Assembly: GCA_937899075.1 (NCBI GenBank)
Contig: CALDJX010000607.1
Location: 22,131-86,130, forward strand
Direction of reading: 5' to 3'
Length of the DNA stretch: 64,000 nucleotides
From: an uncultured Planctomyces sp.
Lineage (GTDB): Bacteria; Planctomycetota; Planctomycetia; Planctomycetales; Planctomycetaceae
Shown here piece after piece: positions 53,278 through 63,860 of the stretch; the first letter of the stretch is position 1; every line of letters begins with the position of its first letter. The translations under genes were made by a program, and so were the position numbers. Under the pieces are notes generated by a model. The model saw only the letters and a program-made list of their open reading frames with translations, had not been told where the DNA came from and did no database searches.

Positions 53278-53404
53278 GACGCAAAGGCGCAGAGCCGCTA
53301 AGAAACGCAAAGAGTTGAGAGGCCGGGGCAGGGGTGTAAGAGGAATGAACGATTCAATTTATTTCGGCTCAGACCATAAAGCTCCTTTGCGAACCTCTGC
53401 GTCC
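53278..53404. repeat. Intergenic inverted repeat (GACGCAAAGGCGCAGAG...CTTTGCGAACCTCTGCGTC)
   Basis: Imperfect inverted arms flanking about 90 bp. Confidence 0.6.
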
Positions 53405-53451
53405 CAGGCTGACAGTTTCCAGGTGACTACTTTCGCAAGAGAATTTAAGAG

Positions 53452-53676
53452 ATGACGGACGTCAAGATTCGCTGCCGCAAAGACGGACCGCTGATTATCA
53501 CGGGCGAAGTCACGGTGACCGATCACGAGGGCAACGCCTTCGATACATCCGGTCGTGAGAACATCGCCCTCTGTCGCTGCGGAGCGACGTCGAAACGTCC
53601 GTTCTGCGACGGAACTCACCGTCACACTGGCTGGGAAGCCTCGGAAACTGCTCCGCAGAACGAAAACCCAGAGTAG
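53452..53676 (+). CDS. CDGSH iron-sulfur domain protein
   Basis: 'CRCGATSKRPFCDGTH' matches the CDGSH 3Cys-1His motif. Confidence 0.93.
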   Translation: MTDVKIRCRKDGPLIITGEVTVTDHEGNAFDTSGRENIALCRCGATSKRPFCDGTHRHTGWEASETAPQNENPE

Positions 53677-53979
53677 TTCAGTCTGGGTGACCCGACCGCT
53701 GGCGGTTGGGTGCGGCAGGGGCAGGATGCCTCATCCTCAGCTTGCTTTTTCTATCGGCCGCCGGTTTCAGGTTGACCACGCATGATGAGGCATCTTGTCG
53801 CTGCGCGACACAGCCATTCTGGCTGTGCCACCCGACGTAGCCGTTTCTGAATTCTCGGTGGCTGGATTGCTTGCCGCAAGAAGCAAACGGCTTGAACGTT
53901 AGTGCCAATCACGACGGCACCTCTTGTGCTGAAGCACCCAGACAGCCGTTCCAGATGGGCCACCCGGCGACGGTTCACA

Positions 53980-54366
53980 TCACAAGACATAGGCCATTCG
54001 ATCTTTGTCGTCTACGGGGCCGATGATCTGAACGTCAGTGAAAACGATTGAGAAAAGCGGGACATCATCGGTGATTGTGAGTTCAGTTAGCGCGACACTT
54101 TTTGGCCCGCCAGACGTACCCCAGTCGTCGGCTAGAACCCGACGACACTCGTCGATAAGTTCCGATTCGGTTAGCAAGGTTGCATCACAGAGCGAAACAG
54201 CCCCACCGAACGACTGCACAAGCGCAACGCCAGAAAAGACGAATCGAAAAAGACGCTCTTGCCAGTCGCGGTATTCCATGACGCAGGTATCACCGTCGGA
54301 GAAATGCGAAAGATACTGACCATCAGCAAACGCGAAGTCGCGAAGATGTTTCAATGGCTCCGGCAT
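53980..54366 (-). CDS. Hypothetical protein
   Basis: 128-aa ORF with globular composition (MPEPLKHLRDFAFADGQYLSHFSDGDTCVMEYRDWQERLFRFVF...). Confidence 0.55.
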   Translation of the reverse strand: MPEPLKHLRDFAFADGQYLSHFSDGDTCVMEYRDWQERLFRFVFSGVALVQSFGGAVSLCDATLLTESELIDECRRVLADDWGTSGGPKSVALTELTITDDVPLFSIVFTDVQIIGPVDDKDRMAYVL

Positions 54367-54765
54367 CTCGGTAGGTCACCCAATGAGTTTCTAAATGACA
54401 GCCCTGTCGTTCATGCAGGGCGCGGAAAAAGTGATTCTTGCCCCGATCGGGCTTGGAATCAACAGCGAGGTTTCACTGACTCCCGTCGAACAGCGGGCGT
54501 TACATTTCGCGGCAGCGGAAGTCGAACGGCCGCAGCCCGATGAATGTTGCTGTCTGGATCGGGAATGCTCGCTCGATTCCCGATCCACCGGCGAGACCTT
54601 AAACTGCCGCTTCGAGAGTCGACTGGCGACAGCGATCGTTCAGGTTTCGGTTCTGGTTCAGAACGTCGGCGAACAATTCTGCCGGGCAGGGCGTCTGGAA
54701 CCTGGAACAAAATCGACGGCGTCTGATTTCATGAAACACGCAAGACAGCAGTTTGAGGCACCCTG

Positions 54766-56070
54766 ATGGCGGACAAAGGCAAAATTGTACTCGCGTACTC
54801 CGGCGGGCTGGATACGACGGTCATTCTTCACTGGCTGGCCGAGCAAGGCTACGAAGTCATCTGCTACCTGCTCGACATTGGGCAGCAGGTTGAAGACCTC
54901 GACGAAATCGGTGAACGAGCCAAACGGAACGGTGCATCGACTTACGTGGCTGTCGACGCTCGCGAAGAGTTCCTGCAGGACTACTTCCTGCCCATCCTTC
55001 ACGCGAACTGCGTCTACGAAGGACGTTATCTGCTGGGCACGTCGATCGCTCGGCCGCTAATTTCGAAGCATCACGTTCGGATCGCTCACGAACAAGGTGC
55101 CAACATCGTCTGTCACGGAGCGACCGGCAAAGGCAACGACCAGGTTCGGTTCGAACTGGGTTACCAGGCGTTGGACGCCGATCTCGAAATTCTGGCTCCC
55201 TGGAAAACCACCGAGTTTATCAACCAGTTCGCTGCCGGCCGCAAGACGATGCTCGACTATGTCGAGAAGCACGGTCTGGAAGCCAAGGCCAGCCGGTCGA
55301 AACCCTGGTCATCCGACGACAACCTGCTGCACATCTCGTACGAAGCCGGCGTGCTGGAAGATCCCTGGGTGACGGCTCCGGAAGAAATCTACGAACGCAT
55401 GGTGCATCCGACGAAGGCTCCGGACGAAGTCGAGCGATTCATCATTCACTGGGAAGCCGGCGTTCCTGTGAAAGTCAGTTCGTGCGTCACAAAACCCGGC
55501 AAGTTCGAAGACATCGATATCGAGATCGCCGAACCCGGAAAAACTCTTGCCGAAGGTTTACTGCCGGTCTTTGAGTACGTCGACGAAGCCGCTGCTCGGA
55601 ACGGAGTCGGTTCGCTGGGCATGGTCGAAACTCGTTACGTCGGCATGAAGTCACGCGGCGAGTATCACGCTCCTGGCCACACCGTTCTGCTGGAAGCTCA
55701 CCGCGACCTGGAAGGTCTCACATTGACCGGCAGCGTGATCAATGAAAAAGAACGCCGCCTGGCCGACTTCGCCACGCTGGTTTACAACGGCTACTGGTTC
55801 GACCCGGTCGCTGAAGCTCAGCGAGCGTTTACGCAAACGACGCAGAAGTTTGTCACGGGCGAAACGCGAGTCGCACTTTACAAAGGCAACGTCTTTGTCG
55901 AAGGCCGACGTTCTCAGTACAGCCTCTACGACGAAGCGGTCGCCACGATGGACGGCCAGGACGAAAGCTACCGCCAGGAAGACGCCGCCGGCTTCATCCG
56001 CCTGCACGGTCTGCCTCTGCGAGTCAAACGAAAAGTTCAAGGCCCACCGGCCGGTGGCGAGAACATCTGA
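54766..56070 (+). CDS. argG: Argininosuccinate synthase
   Basis: 'KIVLAYSGGLDTTVILHWLAEQGYEVICYLLDIGQ', 'GATGKGNDQVRFELGYQAL', 'SDDNLLHISYEAGVLEDP'. Confidence 0.97.
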   Translation: MADKGKIVLAYSGGLDTTVILHWLAEQGYEVICYLLDIGQQVEDLDEIGERAKRNGASTYVAVDAREEFLQDYFLPILHANCVYEGRYLLGTSIARPLISKHHVRIAHEQGANIVCHGATGKGNDQVRFELGYQALDADLEILAPWKTTEFINQFAAGRKTMLDYVEKHGLEAKASRSKPWSSDDNLLHISYEAGVLEDPWVTAPEEIYERMVHPTKAPDEVERFIIHWEAGVPVKVSSCVTKPGKFEDIDIEIAEPGKTLAEGLLPVFEYVDEAAARNGVGSLGMVETRYVGMKSRGEYHAPGHTVLLEAHRDLEGLTLTGSVINEKERRLADFATLVYNGYWFDPVAEAQRAFTQTTQKFVTGETRVALYKGNVFVEGRRSQYSLYDEAVATMDGQDESYRQEDAAGFIRLHGLPLRVKRKVQGPPAGGENI

Positions 56071-56122
56071 CGCTCGCAGAGTCGCCTGTCGGATACCATC
56101 GCCAGTAAAGTAGAGGGTGAAT

Positions 56123-56192
56123 TTCGTAGGGAGCGTCTTGACGCACCGCCGCACAAACTGGATCGGTGGTGCGTCTTGACGCACCCTGCGAA
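56123..56192. repeat. GTAG-headed paired hairpins (BIME-like)
   Basis: TTCGTAGGGAGCGTCTTGACGCACC ... GGTGCGTCTTGACGCACCCTGCGAA. Confidence 0.75.
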
Positions 56193-56230
56193 TGTTGAGC
56201 GATCTATTTTCCCGGGTGACGAGGATCTTG

Positions 56231-59200
56231 ATGAGACTTTCAAGCCTGCGTGCAGTTGTCACCATTTTTACGTTGACCGCGGCGGGCACCATTCTGTCCG
56301 CTCAGCCTCCCGCCGATCGTGAAGCGTCGCAGGAGAAGGTCGACTTTGTCCGCGATGTGCAGCCGATTCTCAAACAGCACTGTTTTAAGTGCCACGCGGG
56401 CGATAAGCGCGAAGGTGGATTTCGACTCGATCTGCGGGCCGATGCGCTAACCGGCGGCGACGAAGGTATCGCTATTAAAAAGGGCGACGCCGAAAACAGT
56501 TCGCTGATCAAGCGAGTGACCGGCAACGATCCTGAACTTGTCATGCCGCCGGAAGGTGATCGCCTCTCGCCGGAAGATGTTTTAATCCTTAAGCGGTGGA
56601 TCAATCAGGGAACGGTCTGGCCGGACGCGGCGGCGGGCGGAAACGTACGGCCTGACCATTGGTCGTACGAGCCGATCGCTCGTCCGGACCTGCCGCAAAC
56701 GCGAAACAAAACCTGGGCACGCAACGGTGTCGACGCTTTTGTTCTGTCGAAGCTGGAGAGTCTGAAGATCGCTCCGTCGCCGGAAGCGGATCGCTACACG
56801 CTGATTCGACGGTTGTATCTCGATTTGCTCGGACTGCCGCCGCGCCCGGATGAAGTTGACGCGTTCGTGAATGACGAATCGCCGAAGGCGTACGAGCAGC
56901 TGGTTTCGAGGCTGCTAATGTCGCCGCACTTTGGCGAGCGGTGGGGCCGGCACTGGCTCGACATGGCCCGGTATGCGGATTCGGATGGCTACGAGAAAGA
57001 TCGCGCGCGTCCCAACGCCTGGCGATGGCGGGACTGGGTCATCGATGCCATTAACAAAGACATCCCGTTCGACCAGTTCTCGATCGAACAACTTGCTGGC
57101 GACCTTCTTCCCGACGCGACAGCGGATCAAAAACTGGCGACGGCGTTTCATCGGCAAACGCTGACGAACACCGAAGGCGGCACAGATCAGGAGCAGTTTC
57201 GAATTGAAGCCTGCTTCGATCGCACGGAAACAACCGGAGCTGTCTGGCTCGGCCTGACGGTCGGATGCGCCCGCTGCCACACTCACAAGTACGACGCCAT
57301 CACGCAGCGCGAGTACTATCAACTGTTCGGCTTTTTCAACAACGGCGACGAGACCAACCTGCAGGTTCCGATTTCGGAAGAAGCAACGGCGAAGTACGAG
57401 CGTGATCTGGCTGCTCACAATTCAAAGATTGCAAAACAGCAGGATGCACTCAGCCAACTTCGCAAGGCACTCGCTCCACAGCTTCCGGCCTGGGAAGATA
57501 ACTATCAGACACAAGCCGCCACGTTGAAGATGCTGGGGAAGTCGTCCGTCACCTGGCACGTGACGGAATTCGAAACGGCGAAGGCGTCGTCCGGTGCGAC
57601 GTTCACTCGGCAGGAAGACGGCTCGTATCTTGTCGACAGTTCGACGCCCGGAACGCCCGCGTCGGACAAGGATGAATACACGCTGCTTCTGCGAGCGCCC
57701 GCCGGAGAGATCACCGGTCTACGAGTCGAAACGATTCCTGATAAACGGTTGCCAGCCAGCGGCGCCGGACGAGCGAAGAATGGCAACTTTGTTCTGAGCG
57801 ATGTTCGACTCTATTCCGCAGCGACGCGTGAACTGAAGAAGGAACATCGGCAGAAGCTTGCAGCGGCCCACGCAGACTTTTCGCAGGAGAAGTTTCCGCC
57901 AGCCGACGCGATCGATGGCGACGTTGCAAAAACCGGCTGGGCAGTCTCGCCGAAAATGAACGAGGCTCATTCCGCTGAATTTCTGACGGCCGATCCGCTT
58001 GCAGAAATGAAGGAACGGTGGATTCAGGTCGTGCTCGACCAGCAGTACGGAGGTCAACACACGATCGGTCGATTTCGAGTTTCCATTCGCACCGGCAGCC
58101 ATCCGTCGGACGGACTGCCGCAAGACGTGCTGGCAGTTCTCGACATTCCAGCGAATCGTCGATCTGAAAAACAGAACAGTCAACTTCTCGATTGGTTCGT
58201 TCGTCACGACTCCAAAGGCAAGGCCCTGACCGAGCAACTCGAAGCGGCAATGAAGGACGCTCCGAAACCACCGGTCATGTCAGTGCGTGTGTTGGCGCAA
58301 CGAGTCAGCTCGCCACGCACGACTCACGTACTGCGGCGAGGAGAGTTTCTCGATCCGATCAAAGATCAGTCACTCGTTCCGACAGGCTTGTCGGTGCTGC
58401 ACAACCTGAAAGCTCGCGAGGAGAAGCCGGCCGATCGACTCGACCTCGCACAGTGGCTGGCTTCAGCAGACAACCCATTGACTCCGCGTGTCACTGTCAA
58501 CCACGTCTGGAAGTATCTGTTTGGTGAAGGCATCGTCCGAACGGTTAACGATTTTGGAGTACGTGGCGACAAGCCGTCTCATCCGCAGCTGCTCGACTGG
58601 CTGGCGGACGAGTTTCGAGGCACTCTCGCGTGGAGCCGCAAAGAGCTGATCCGTACGATCGTGACCTCAGCAACGTATCGTCAGTCCTCGGCCAGTCGAC
58701 CCGAACTGAAAGAAGTTGACCCTCAGAACCTGCTGCTCGCTCGACAGAATCGAACCCGAGTCGAAGCCGAGATTATTCGCGATCTCAGCCTCGCGGTCAG
58801 CGGATTGTTGTCAGAAACAATCGGCGGCCCGAGCGTGTTTCCACCGTTGCCACCTGGCGTTGCCGAACTCAGTTATGCCAACAATTTCAAATGGGCAACC
58901 AGCAAGGGTGAGGATCGCTACCGACGCGGCTTGTACACGTTCTTTAAGAGAACGTCGCCGCATCCAAACCTGACGCTGTTCGACTGTCCGGATTCGAATC
59001 TGACTTGCGTCTCTCGGAACTCGTCGAACACTCCGCTGCAGGCGCTGACGCTGCTCAATAACGAAATCTTCGTGGAAGCGGCTCGCGCGTTTGGGCAGCG
59101 AATTCGTCAACGCGACGGTTCCGACAAGACTCGACTGACGCAGGCTTTCCGATTGTGTGTCTCACGACAGCCGACCGACGAAGAGCTTGACCAGTTCCAG

Positions 59201-59380
59201 GAAATTCTGACCGCTTCACGGAAATGGTATGAAGCTAACAAAGACGCCGCTCGATCTCTGAGCAAGGCCGGCACGCAGGCTGATTCATCCGAAAACGACA
59301 ACGAAGAATTCGAAACGGCCGCGTGGATTGCCACGTGCCGAATCATGCTGAACATGGACGAGTTCATCACTCGAAACTAA
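56231..59380 (+). CDS. DUF1549/DUF1553 protein with planctomycete cytochrome c domain
   Basis: 'QPILKQHCFKCHAGDKREGGFRLD', 'GLPPRPDEVDAFVND', 'HFGERWGRHWLDMARYADSDGYEKDRARPNAWRWRDWV'. Confidence 0.95.
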   Translation: MRLSSLRAVVTIFTLTAAGTILSAQPPADREASQEKVDFVRDVQPILKQHCFKCHAGDKREGGFRLDLRADALTGGDEGIAIKKGDAENSSLIKRVTGNDPELVMPPEGDRLSPEDVLILKRWINQGTVWPDAAAGGNVRPDHWSYEPIARPDLPQTRNKTWARNGVDAFVLSKLESLKIAPSPEADRYTLIRRLYLDLLGLPPRPDEVDAFVNDESPKAYEQLVSRLLMSPHFGERWGRHWLDMARYADSDGYEKDRARPNAWRWRDWVIDAINKDIPFDQFSIEQLAGDLLPDATADQKLATAFHRQTLTNTEGGTDQEQFRIEACFDRTETTGAVWLGLTVGCARCHTHKYDAITQREYYQLFGFFNNGDETNLQVPISEEATAKYERDLAAHNSKIAKQQDALSQLRKALAPQLPAWEDNYQTQAATLKMLGKSSVTWHVTEFETAKASSGATFTRQEDGSYLVDSSTPGTPASDKDEYTLLLRAPAGEITGLRVETIPDKRLPASGAGRAKNGNFVLSDVRLYSAATRELKKEHRQKLAAAHADFSQEKFPPADAIDGDVAKTGWAVSPKMNEAHSAEFLTADPLAEMKERWIQVVLDQQYGGQHTIGRFRVSIRTGSHPSDGLPQDVLAVLDIPANRRSEKQNSQLLDWFVRHDSKGKALTEQLEAAMKDAPKPPVMSVRVLAQRVSSPRTTHVLRRGEFLDPIKDQSLVPTGLSVLHNLKAREEKPADRLDLAQWLASADNPLTPRVTVNHVWKYLFGEGIVRTVNDFGVRGDKPSHPQLLDWLADEFRGTLAWSRKELIRTIVTSATYRQSSASRPELKEVDPQNLLLARQNRTRVEAEIIRDLSLAVSGLLSETIGGPSVFPPLPPGVAELSYANNFKWATSKGEDRYRRGLYTFFKRTSPHPNLTLFDCPDSNLTCVSRNSSNTPLQALTLLNNEIFVEAARAFGQRIRQRDGSDKTRLTQAFRLCVSRQPTDEELDQFQEILTASRKWYEANKDAARSLSKAGTQADSSENDNEEFETAAWIATCRIMLNMDEFITRN

Positions 59381-59405
59381 ACCCCAGATTTTGGAGACAG
59401 CATCT

Positions 59406-60323
59406 ATGGATATCTCTCGACGCGGATTCCTTGCCGGCGGAGTGGCAACTCTGGCCGGATCGACGATCGCGACTTCCAGCACGATCGCTCACGCAGCCAA
59501 ACCGCCGGTGAGAAACGGGGCCTCGCACATGAAGCTGAGCCTCGCCGCTTACTCCTTCAACCGAATGCTGTCTCGCCCGAGTCGAGATCAGAAAGGCGAG
59601 ATGACGCTCGCAGACTTCGTCGATTACTGCGCAAAGTTGAATCTCGACGGCACCGAACTGACGTCGTACTACTTTCCCGAGAAACCTTCGAGTGAGTACT
59701 TGCTCAACTTGAAGGAGCAGACATTTCGCCTGGGGCTGGACATTTCCGGCACGGCCATCGGTAACGATTTCTGCCTGCCAGAAGGTGAAAAACGACAGGC
59801 TCAGCTCAAACTCTGCCGAGACTGGATCGACCATGCGGCCGTGATGGGGGCACCGGTCATTCGCATCTTCGCCGGCAAGGTTCCGAAAGGCGGAACCGAA
59901 GAAGAGGCTCTCGACCTCTGCGTGGCCGGCATCAACGAAAGCCTGGACTACGCGGCGACAAAAGGCGTCCTGCTCGCTCTGGAAAACCACGGTGGAATTA
60001 CGGCAACGCCTCAACAACTTCTTTCCATCGTCGAACGCGTCAAGGACTCAAAGTGGTTCGGCGTCAATTATGACAGCGGAAATTTCCGAACCGAAGACCC
60101 CTACGGCGACCTCGAAAAAATCGCGCCGTACGCGGTGAACGCGCAAATCAAAGTGGCGATCATGACGCCTGACAACGAGAAAAAACCGGCCGACCTGAAA
60201 CGCATGGTCGAAATTCTTCGATCGGCCAATTATCGCGGTTACGTTGTCCTCGAATACGAAGAAGACAAACCTTACGAAGAGATTCCAGAGTACGTCGACA
60301 AGTTGAGAGAACTGATTGGTTGA
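59406..60323 (+). CDS. Sugar phosphate isomerase/epimerase (xylose isomerase-like TIM barrel), Tat signal
   Basis: 'MDISRRGFLAGGVATLAGS'; 'GVLLALENHGGITATPQQLLSIVERV...FGVNYDSGNF'. Confidence 0.9.
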   Translation: MDISRRGFLAGGVATLAGSTIATSSTIAHAAKPPVRNGASHMKLSLAAYSFNRMLSRPSRDQKGEMTLADFVDYCAKLNLDGTELTSYYFPEKPSSEYLLNLKEQTFRLGLDISGTAIGNDFCLPEGEKRQAQLKLCRDWIDHAAVMGAPVIRIFAGKVPKGGTEEEALDLCVAGINESLDYAATKGVLLALENHGGITATPQQLLSIVERVKDSKWFGVNYDSGNFRTEDPYGDLEKIAPYAVNAQIKVAIMTPDNEKKPADLKRMVEILRSANYRGYVVLEYEEDKPYEEIPEYVDKLRELIG

Positions 60324-60383
60324 TCAAGACATCGCCGACAGTTAAACGCCTCTCACATAAATCAATCAGGACACCATAACGTT

Positions 60384-61262
60384 ATGACCATTGATATCGC
60401 GGTTGTTCCCGTCGCCGGTCTGGGAACACGCCTTCTTCCCGCAACCAAGTCTCAACCCAAGGAGATGTTGCCGGTCGGTCGCAAACCGGTCGTCCAGTAT
60501 GTGGTCGAAGAACTGACACAGTCAGGCATCAATCGGCTGCTCTTCATCACCGGAGCCAGCAAGACGTCGATCGAAAATCATTTTGATACGGACGAGCGGC
60601 TGATCAATCACTTGCGCGAAACCGGCCGCGAGGAAGAACTCCAGCAGCTCGACTTCGAACGCCGCGACGTCGAGTATTTTTACACGCGACAGAGGCGGCA
60701 GCTTGGTCTGGGGCACGCCGTTCTGTGTGCGAAGTCTCTGGTCGGCAGTCAGCCGTTCGTCGTCGCGCTGGGTGATTCGATTATCGGAATCAACGCGAAG
60801 TCTGACATCGTTCAACGCATGACTGAGGAGTTTGAATCGTCGAAGGCCGACATTGTGGTAGCTTTCGAAGAAGTACCAAAGGCCGACGTCGTGCGCTACG
60901 GAATCGCAAAACCTCGTGGTGAAGTCGGAACTCGTTTTGAACTGGAAGACTTAATCGAAAAGCCATCTGTGGAAGAGGCCCCCAGTCAGTACGCCGTTGC
61001 ATCACGCTATGTGCTCAGCCCGGCAATCTTTGAAGCGCTTGAGGAAACACAGCCTGGTAAGGGCGGAGAAATTCAACTGACGGACGCGATTCGGATTCTG
61101 TTGAAACGAGGTGCCAAGGGCGTCGGAATGGTCCTGCCTCCAGACGAGCGACGGTTCGACATCGGCAACTACGGAAGCTACTTCAGGGCCTTCGCCGATT
61201 TCGCACTCGCTGATCCCGACTACGGCGACCAGTTGCGAGATTACCTTCGTGGGGTGATTTGA
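60384..61262 (+). CDS. galU: UTP-glucose-1-phosphate uridylyltransferase
   Basis: 'VVPVAGLGTRLLPATKSQPKEMLPVGRKPVVQYVVEEL', 'GIAKPRGEVGTRFELEDLIEKP', 'FDIGNYGSYFRAFADFAL'. Confidence 0.95.
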   Translation: MTIDIAVVPVAGLGTRLLPATKSQPKEMLPVGRKPVVQYVVEELTQSGINRLLFITGASKTSIENHFDTDERLINHLRETGREEELQQLDFERRDVEYFYTRQRRQLGLGHAVLCAKSLVGSQPFVVALGDSIIGINAKSDIVQRMTEEFESSKADIVVAFEEVPKADVVRYGIAKPRGEVGTRFELEDLIEKPSVEEAPSQYAVASRYVLSPAIFEALEETQPGKGGEIQLTDAIRILLKRGAKGVGMVLPPDERRFDIGNYGSYFRAFADFALADPDYGDQLRDYLRGVI

Positions 61263-61308
61263 TTGAGTCGTCCGAAGATTGCAGCCACGATTTCCAGAGT
61301 GAGGAACG

Positions 61309-62436
61309 ATGAACGCACTTCAATACGCGAAGCAGTTGGTCTCGTTTGAGTCGACCAGCGTTTTGTCTAATGTCGCCGTGACGGACTATGCCGAGCAGCA
61401 GCTCAGCAGGATCGGGTTCACCGTCGAACGCATCGAGTTCAACGATGCTAACGGAATTCGCAAAGCGTGCGTTGTCGGCCGCAAGGGCTCGGGACCGGGC
61501 GGCATGGCCTACTTCGGGCACACCGATGTCGTGCCTGCCGATCCCTGGCTGTTCGATGATCACGGCCCGTTTCAGCCAACGGTGAAGGACGACCGTCTGT
61601 ATGGCCGAGGCTCGTGCGACATGAAAGGTTCAGTCGCCTGCGCACTCGCGGCCGCCGAGCAATTCTCCGAAAGCGACCTCAAAGCGCCGATCTACATTAC
61701 CTGCACGGCCGACGAAGAAATCGGCTACGGCGGCGCTGCAGAAGTCGCTGCTCGATCAGAAATCTTTCAGGAGATGGTCACTGGCGAGGCCAACGGAATC
61801 ATCGGCGAACCGACTTCTCTGGAAGTTGTACACGCTCATAAAGGCGTTATCGGATTCGTCGCGACGTCGCGAGGCAAGGCCGCTCATTCCAGCACGCGGG
61901 AAGGACTCAACGCAAACCTGGCAATGATTCCGTTCCTGGCCGAGATGAAGAAGATTCACGACGAAGCAGAAGCCGACTCAAACTGGCACAACCACGAATT
62001 CGAACCGCCAACGATCACCTGGAACATCGGCATCAACGATCACACCAAAGCCGTCAACATCACGCCGCCGCAAAGCATCTGCACGGTGTACTTCCGCCCG
62101 ATGCCCGGTCAGGACGGCAACATCCTGCTGGAACGATCTCGCCAGGCTGCCGAGCTGAACGGCCTGGAATTCACCGTGCCTGTGAACGGCGACCCGATTT
62201 ACACCGATCCACACTGCGACTTCGTCAAAGAAGTTCTGCAGATCGCCGACAAAGAAAAGGCAACGACAGTGTCCTACGGGACGGACGGCGCAAAGTTGAC
62301 CGCTCTTAAGAAATTAGTCGTCTGCGGTCCGGGCAGCATCGCTCAAGCACACACTCACGACGAGTGGATTGCGCTCGAACAACTGGAAAAAGGTACGGAC
62401 CTTTACGCACGCCTCATCAAACACTGGTGCTGCTGA
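61309..62436 (+). CDS. M20-family peptidase/deacylase (ArgE/DapE-like)
   Basis: 'YFGHTDVVPADPWLFDDHGPFQPTVKDDRLYGRGSCDMKGSVA', 'TCTADEEIGYGGA'. Confidence 0.93.
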   Translation: MNALQYAKQLVSFESTSVLSNVAVTDYAEQQLSRIGFTVERIEFNDANGIRKACVVGRKGSGPGGMAYFGHTDVVPADPWLFDDHGPFQPTVKDDRLYGRGSCDMKGSVACALAAAEQFSESDLKAPIYITCTADEEIGYGGAAEVAARSEIFQEMVTGEANGIIGEPTSLEVVHAHKGVIGFVATSRGKAAHSSTREGLNANLAMIPFLAEMKKIHDEAEADSNWHNHEFEPPTITWNIGINDHTKAVNITPPQSICTVYFRPMPGQDGNILLERSRQAAELNGLEFTVPVNGDPIYTDPHCDFVKEVLQIADKEKATTVSYGTDGAKLTALKKLVVCGPGSIAQAHTHDEWIALEQLEKGTDLYARLIKHWCC

Positions 62437-62500
62437 AAGCTTCGATCACTGAGAACGAATCAGCAGAACTCCGACGTGCGGGCAGATCGAACCGAGGCGG

Positions 62501-63250
62501 CTACAGCTTTCGGTGACCGACATATTCGGATGAGAAGACGTCGGTAATAAAGACTTCGACTCGTTCCGCCGGAGCCTTGGTGTCTGACTCAGCTTCTCCC
62601 GCCAACGCAGTTCCCGCGGCGGTGATTCGAATCCTTTCCGGATCGATTCCCCAGTTATCAAGCAGCGTGAAGACAGCGTGCCCCTGGTCGTAACTTCGTA
62701 TGATACTGTCGGTAATGGAAGCGGATTTGCCTCCCTCATCATCACCAGTCGCGGAGACGTGCGATCTGATTTCTATCTTGTTCGGCTTGCCTCGAAGTTC
62801 GCGCACAATACTGAAAAGCTCTGCTTCCGCTTGACCAGTCAGATGAAACTCCTTCTCGCCGGCAGCGTTCGTTGTCGGCGGACGGAAAGTCAAAAATGAA
62901 CCCACCTGCTGAGGTGTGCCTTCGTCAGTCACTTTGATTCGGCGATCGTCACCCTGCACCGACTTGGACTTCACTCCACCTCGTCCGTCGTCCTCGGGAG
63001 ACTCAGCTCCAAGCGTTTCACTCGGACTTGGGATGGGACTATTCGCAGCGAATTGCTTCCCCAAAGGCGCCACAGGGGCCGTCGTGAAGCCCATCTTCTT
63101 GTCGAGTGCCGTCAACACCGCTCGATACTTCTGTTCGGCAACGATCTCGCTCAACGAGACGAGCATGATGAAAAAAGTCAGCAGCAGAGACATCATGTCT
63201 CCGTACGTGACGACCCATTCAGGGACACCCGGTGGAGCATCTTCATCCAT
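62501..63250 (-). CDS. MotB-like stator protein (divergent OmpA domain)
   Basis: 'VPEWVVTYGDMMSLLLTFFIMLVSLSEI' with conserved plug/proton-channel Asp; C-terminal OmpA-like 'NKIEIRSHVSATGDD...GIDPERIRITAAGT'. Confidence 0.88.
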   Translation of the reverse strand: MDEDAPPGVPEWVVTYGDMMSLLLTFFIMLVSLSEIVAEQKYRAVLTALDKKMGFTTAPVAPLGKQFAANSPIPSPSETLGAESPEDDGRGGVKSKSVQGDDRRIKVTDEGTPQQVGSFLTFRPPTTNAAGEKEFHLTGQAEAELFSIVRELRGKPNKIEIRSHVSATGDDEGGKSASITDSIIRSYDQGHAVFTLLDNWGIDPERIRITAAGTALAGEAESDTKAPAERVEVFITDVFSSEYVGHRKL

Positions 63251-63729
63251 CGTCTGACCTCTCCGAAGTGAAACCTGTCAAAATTGAAGACTGCAGCGGG
63301 CGCAGAACCCCAAGACGGTTTTCGGCAAGAAAGGCTGACCGTCAGGAAACCGTAAAAACCTCCCGTAAAAACATTCAGCAGACTGTGAGTCCGCTCAACG
63401 GTACATCTCTCACATTCGGAAAACTCGCATGGTCGCGTGGCAGTCAACCTGCAACTCCTGAACCCTGCCGATGTCCATTCAGAAACTCGGAACTTCGCAC
63501 CACAGGAAACACACCACGCGGTTGTCCAAGGCGATGGCGAGTTTGTAACCTACGCACCGTTGTTGAGATTGGATCAACGTCAGGAGATCCTGAAACGCGA
63601 TGGTGTAGAACGAGCGGGCAGGTGATTCACAGGTTCGTATTGCTGAACTCGCAGAACGCCTGCCACGAAATCAACAACAGGAGGCTCGCCGATTGCCTCG
63701 GACTTCCTGCGAAGTCTTATTCAGAATAT

Positions 63730-63815
<86 letters not shown>

Positions 63816-63824
63816 CTGAATACC

Positions 63825-63860
63825 AAAGGACTTACGGCAAATTGTCGCGAGTCCTTTTTT
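63825..63860 (+). terminator. Rho-independent terminator after tRNA-Leu
   Basis: AAAGGACT...AGTCCTTTTTT. Confidence 0.75.

Noticed and set aside
54395-54766. 123-aa plus-strand ORF before argG
   Set aside because: No recognisable domain and competing reading frames; overlap with the argG start alone is not enough support.
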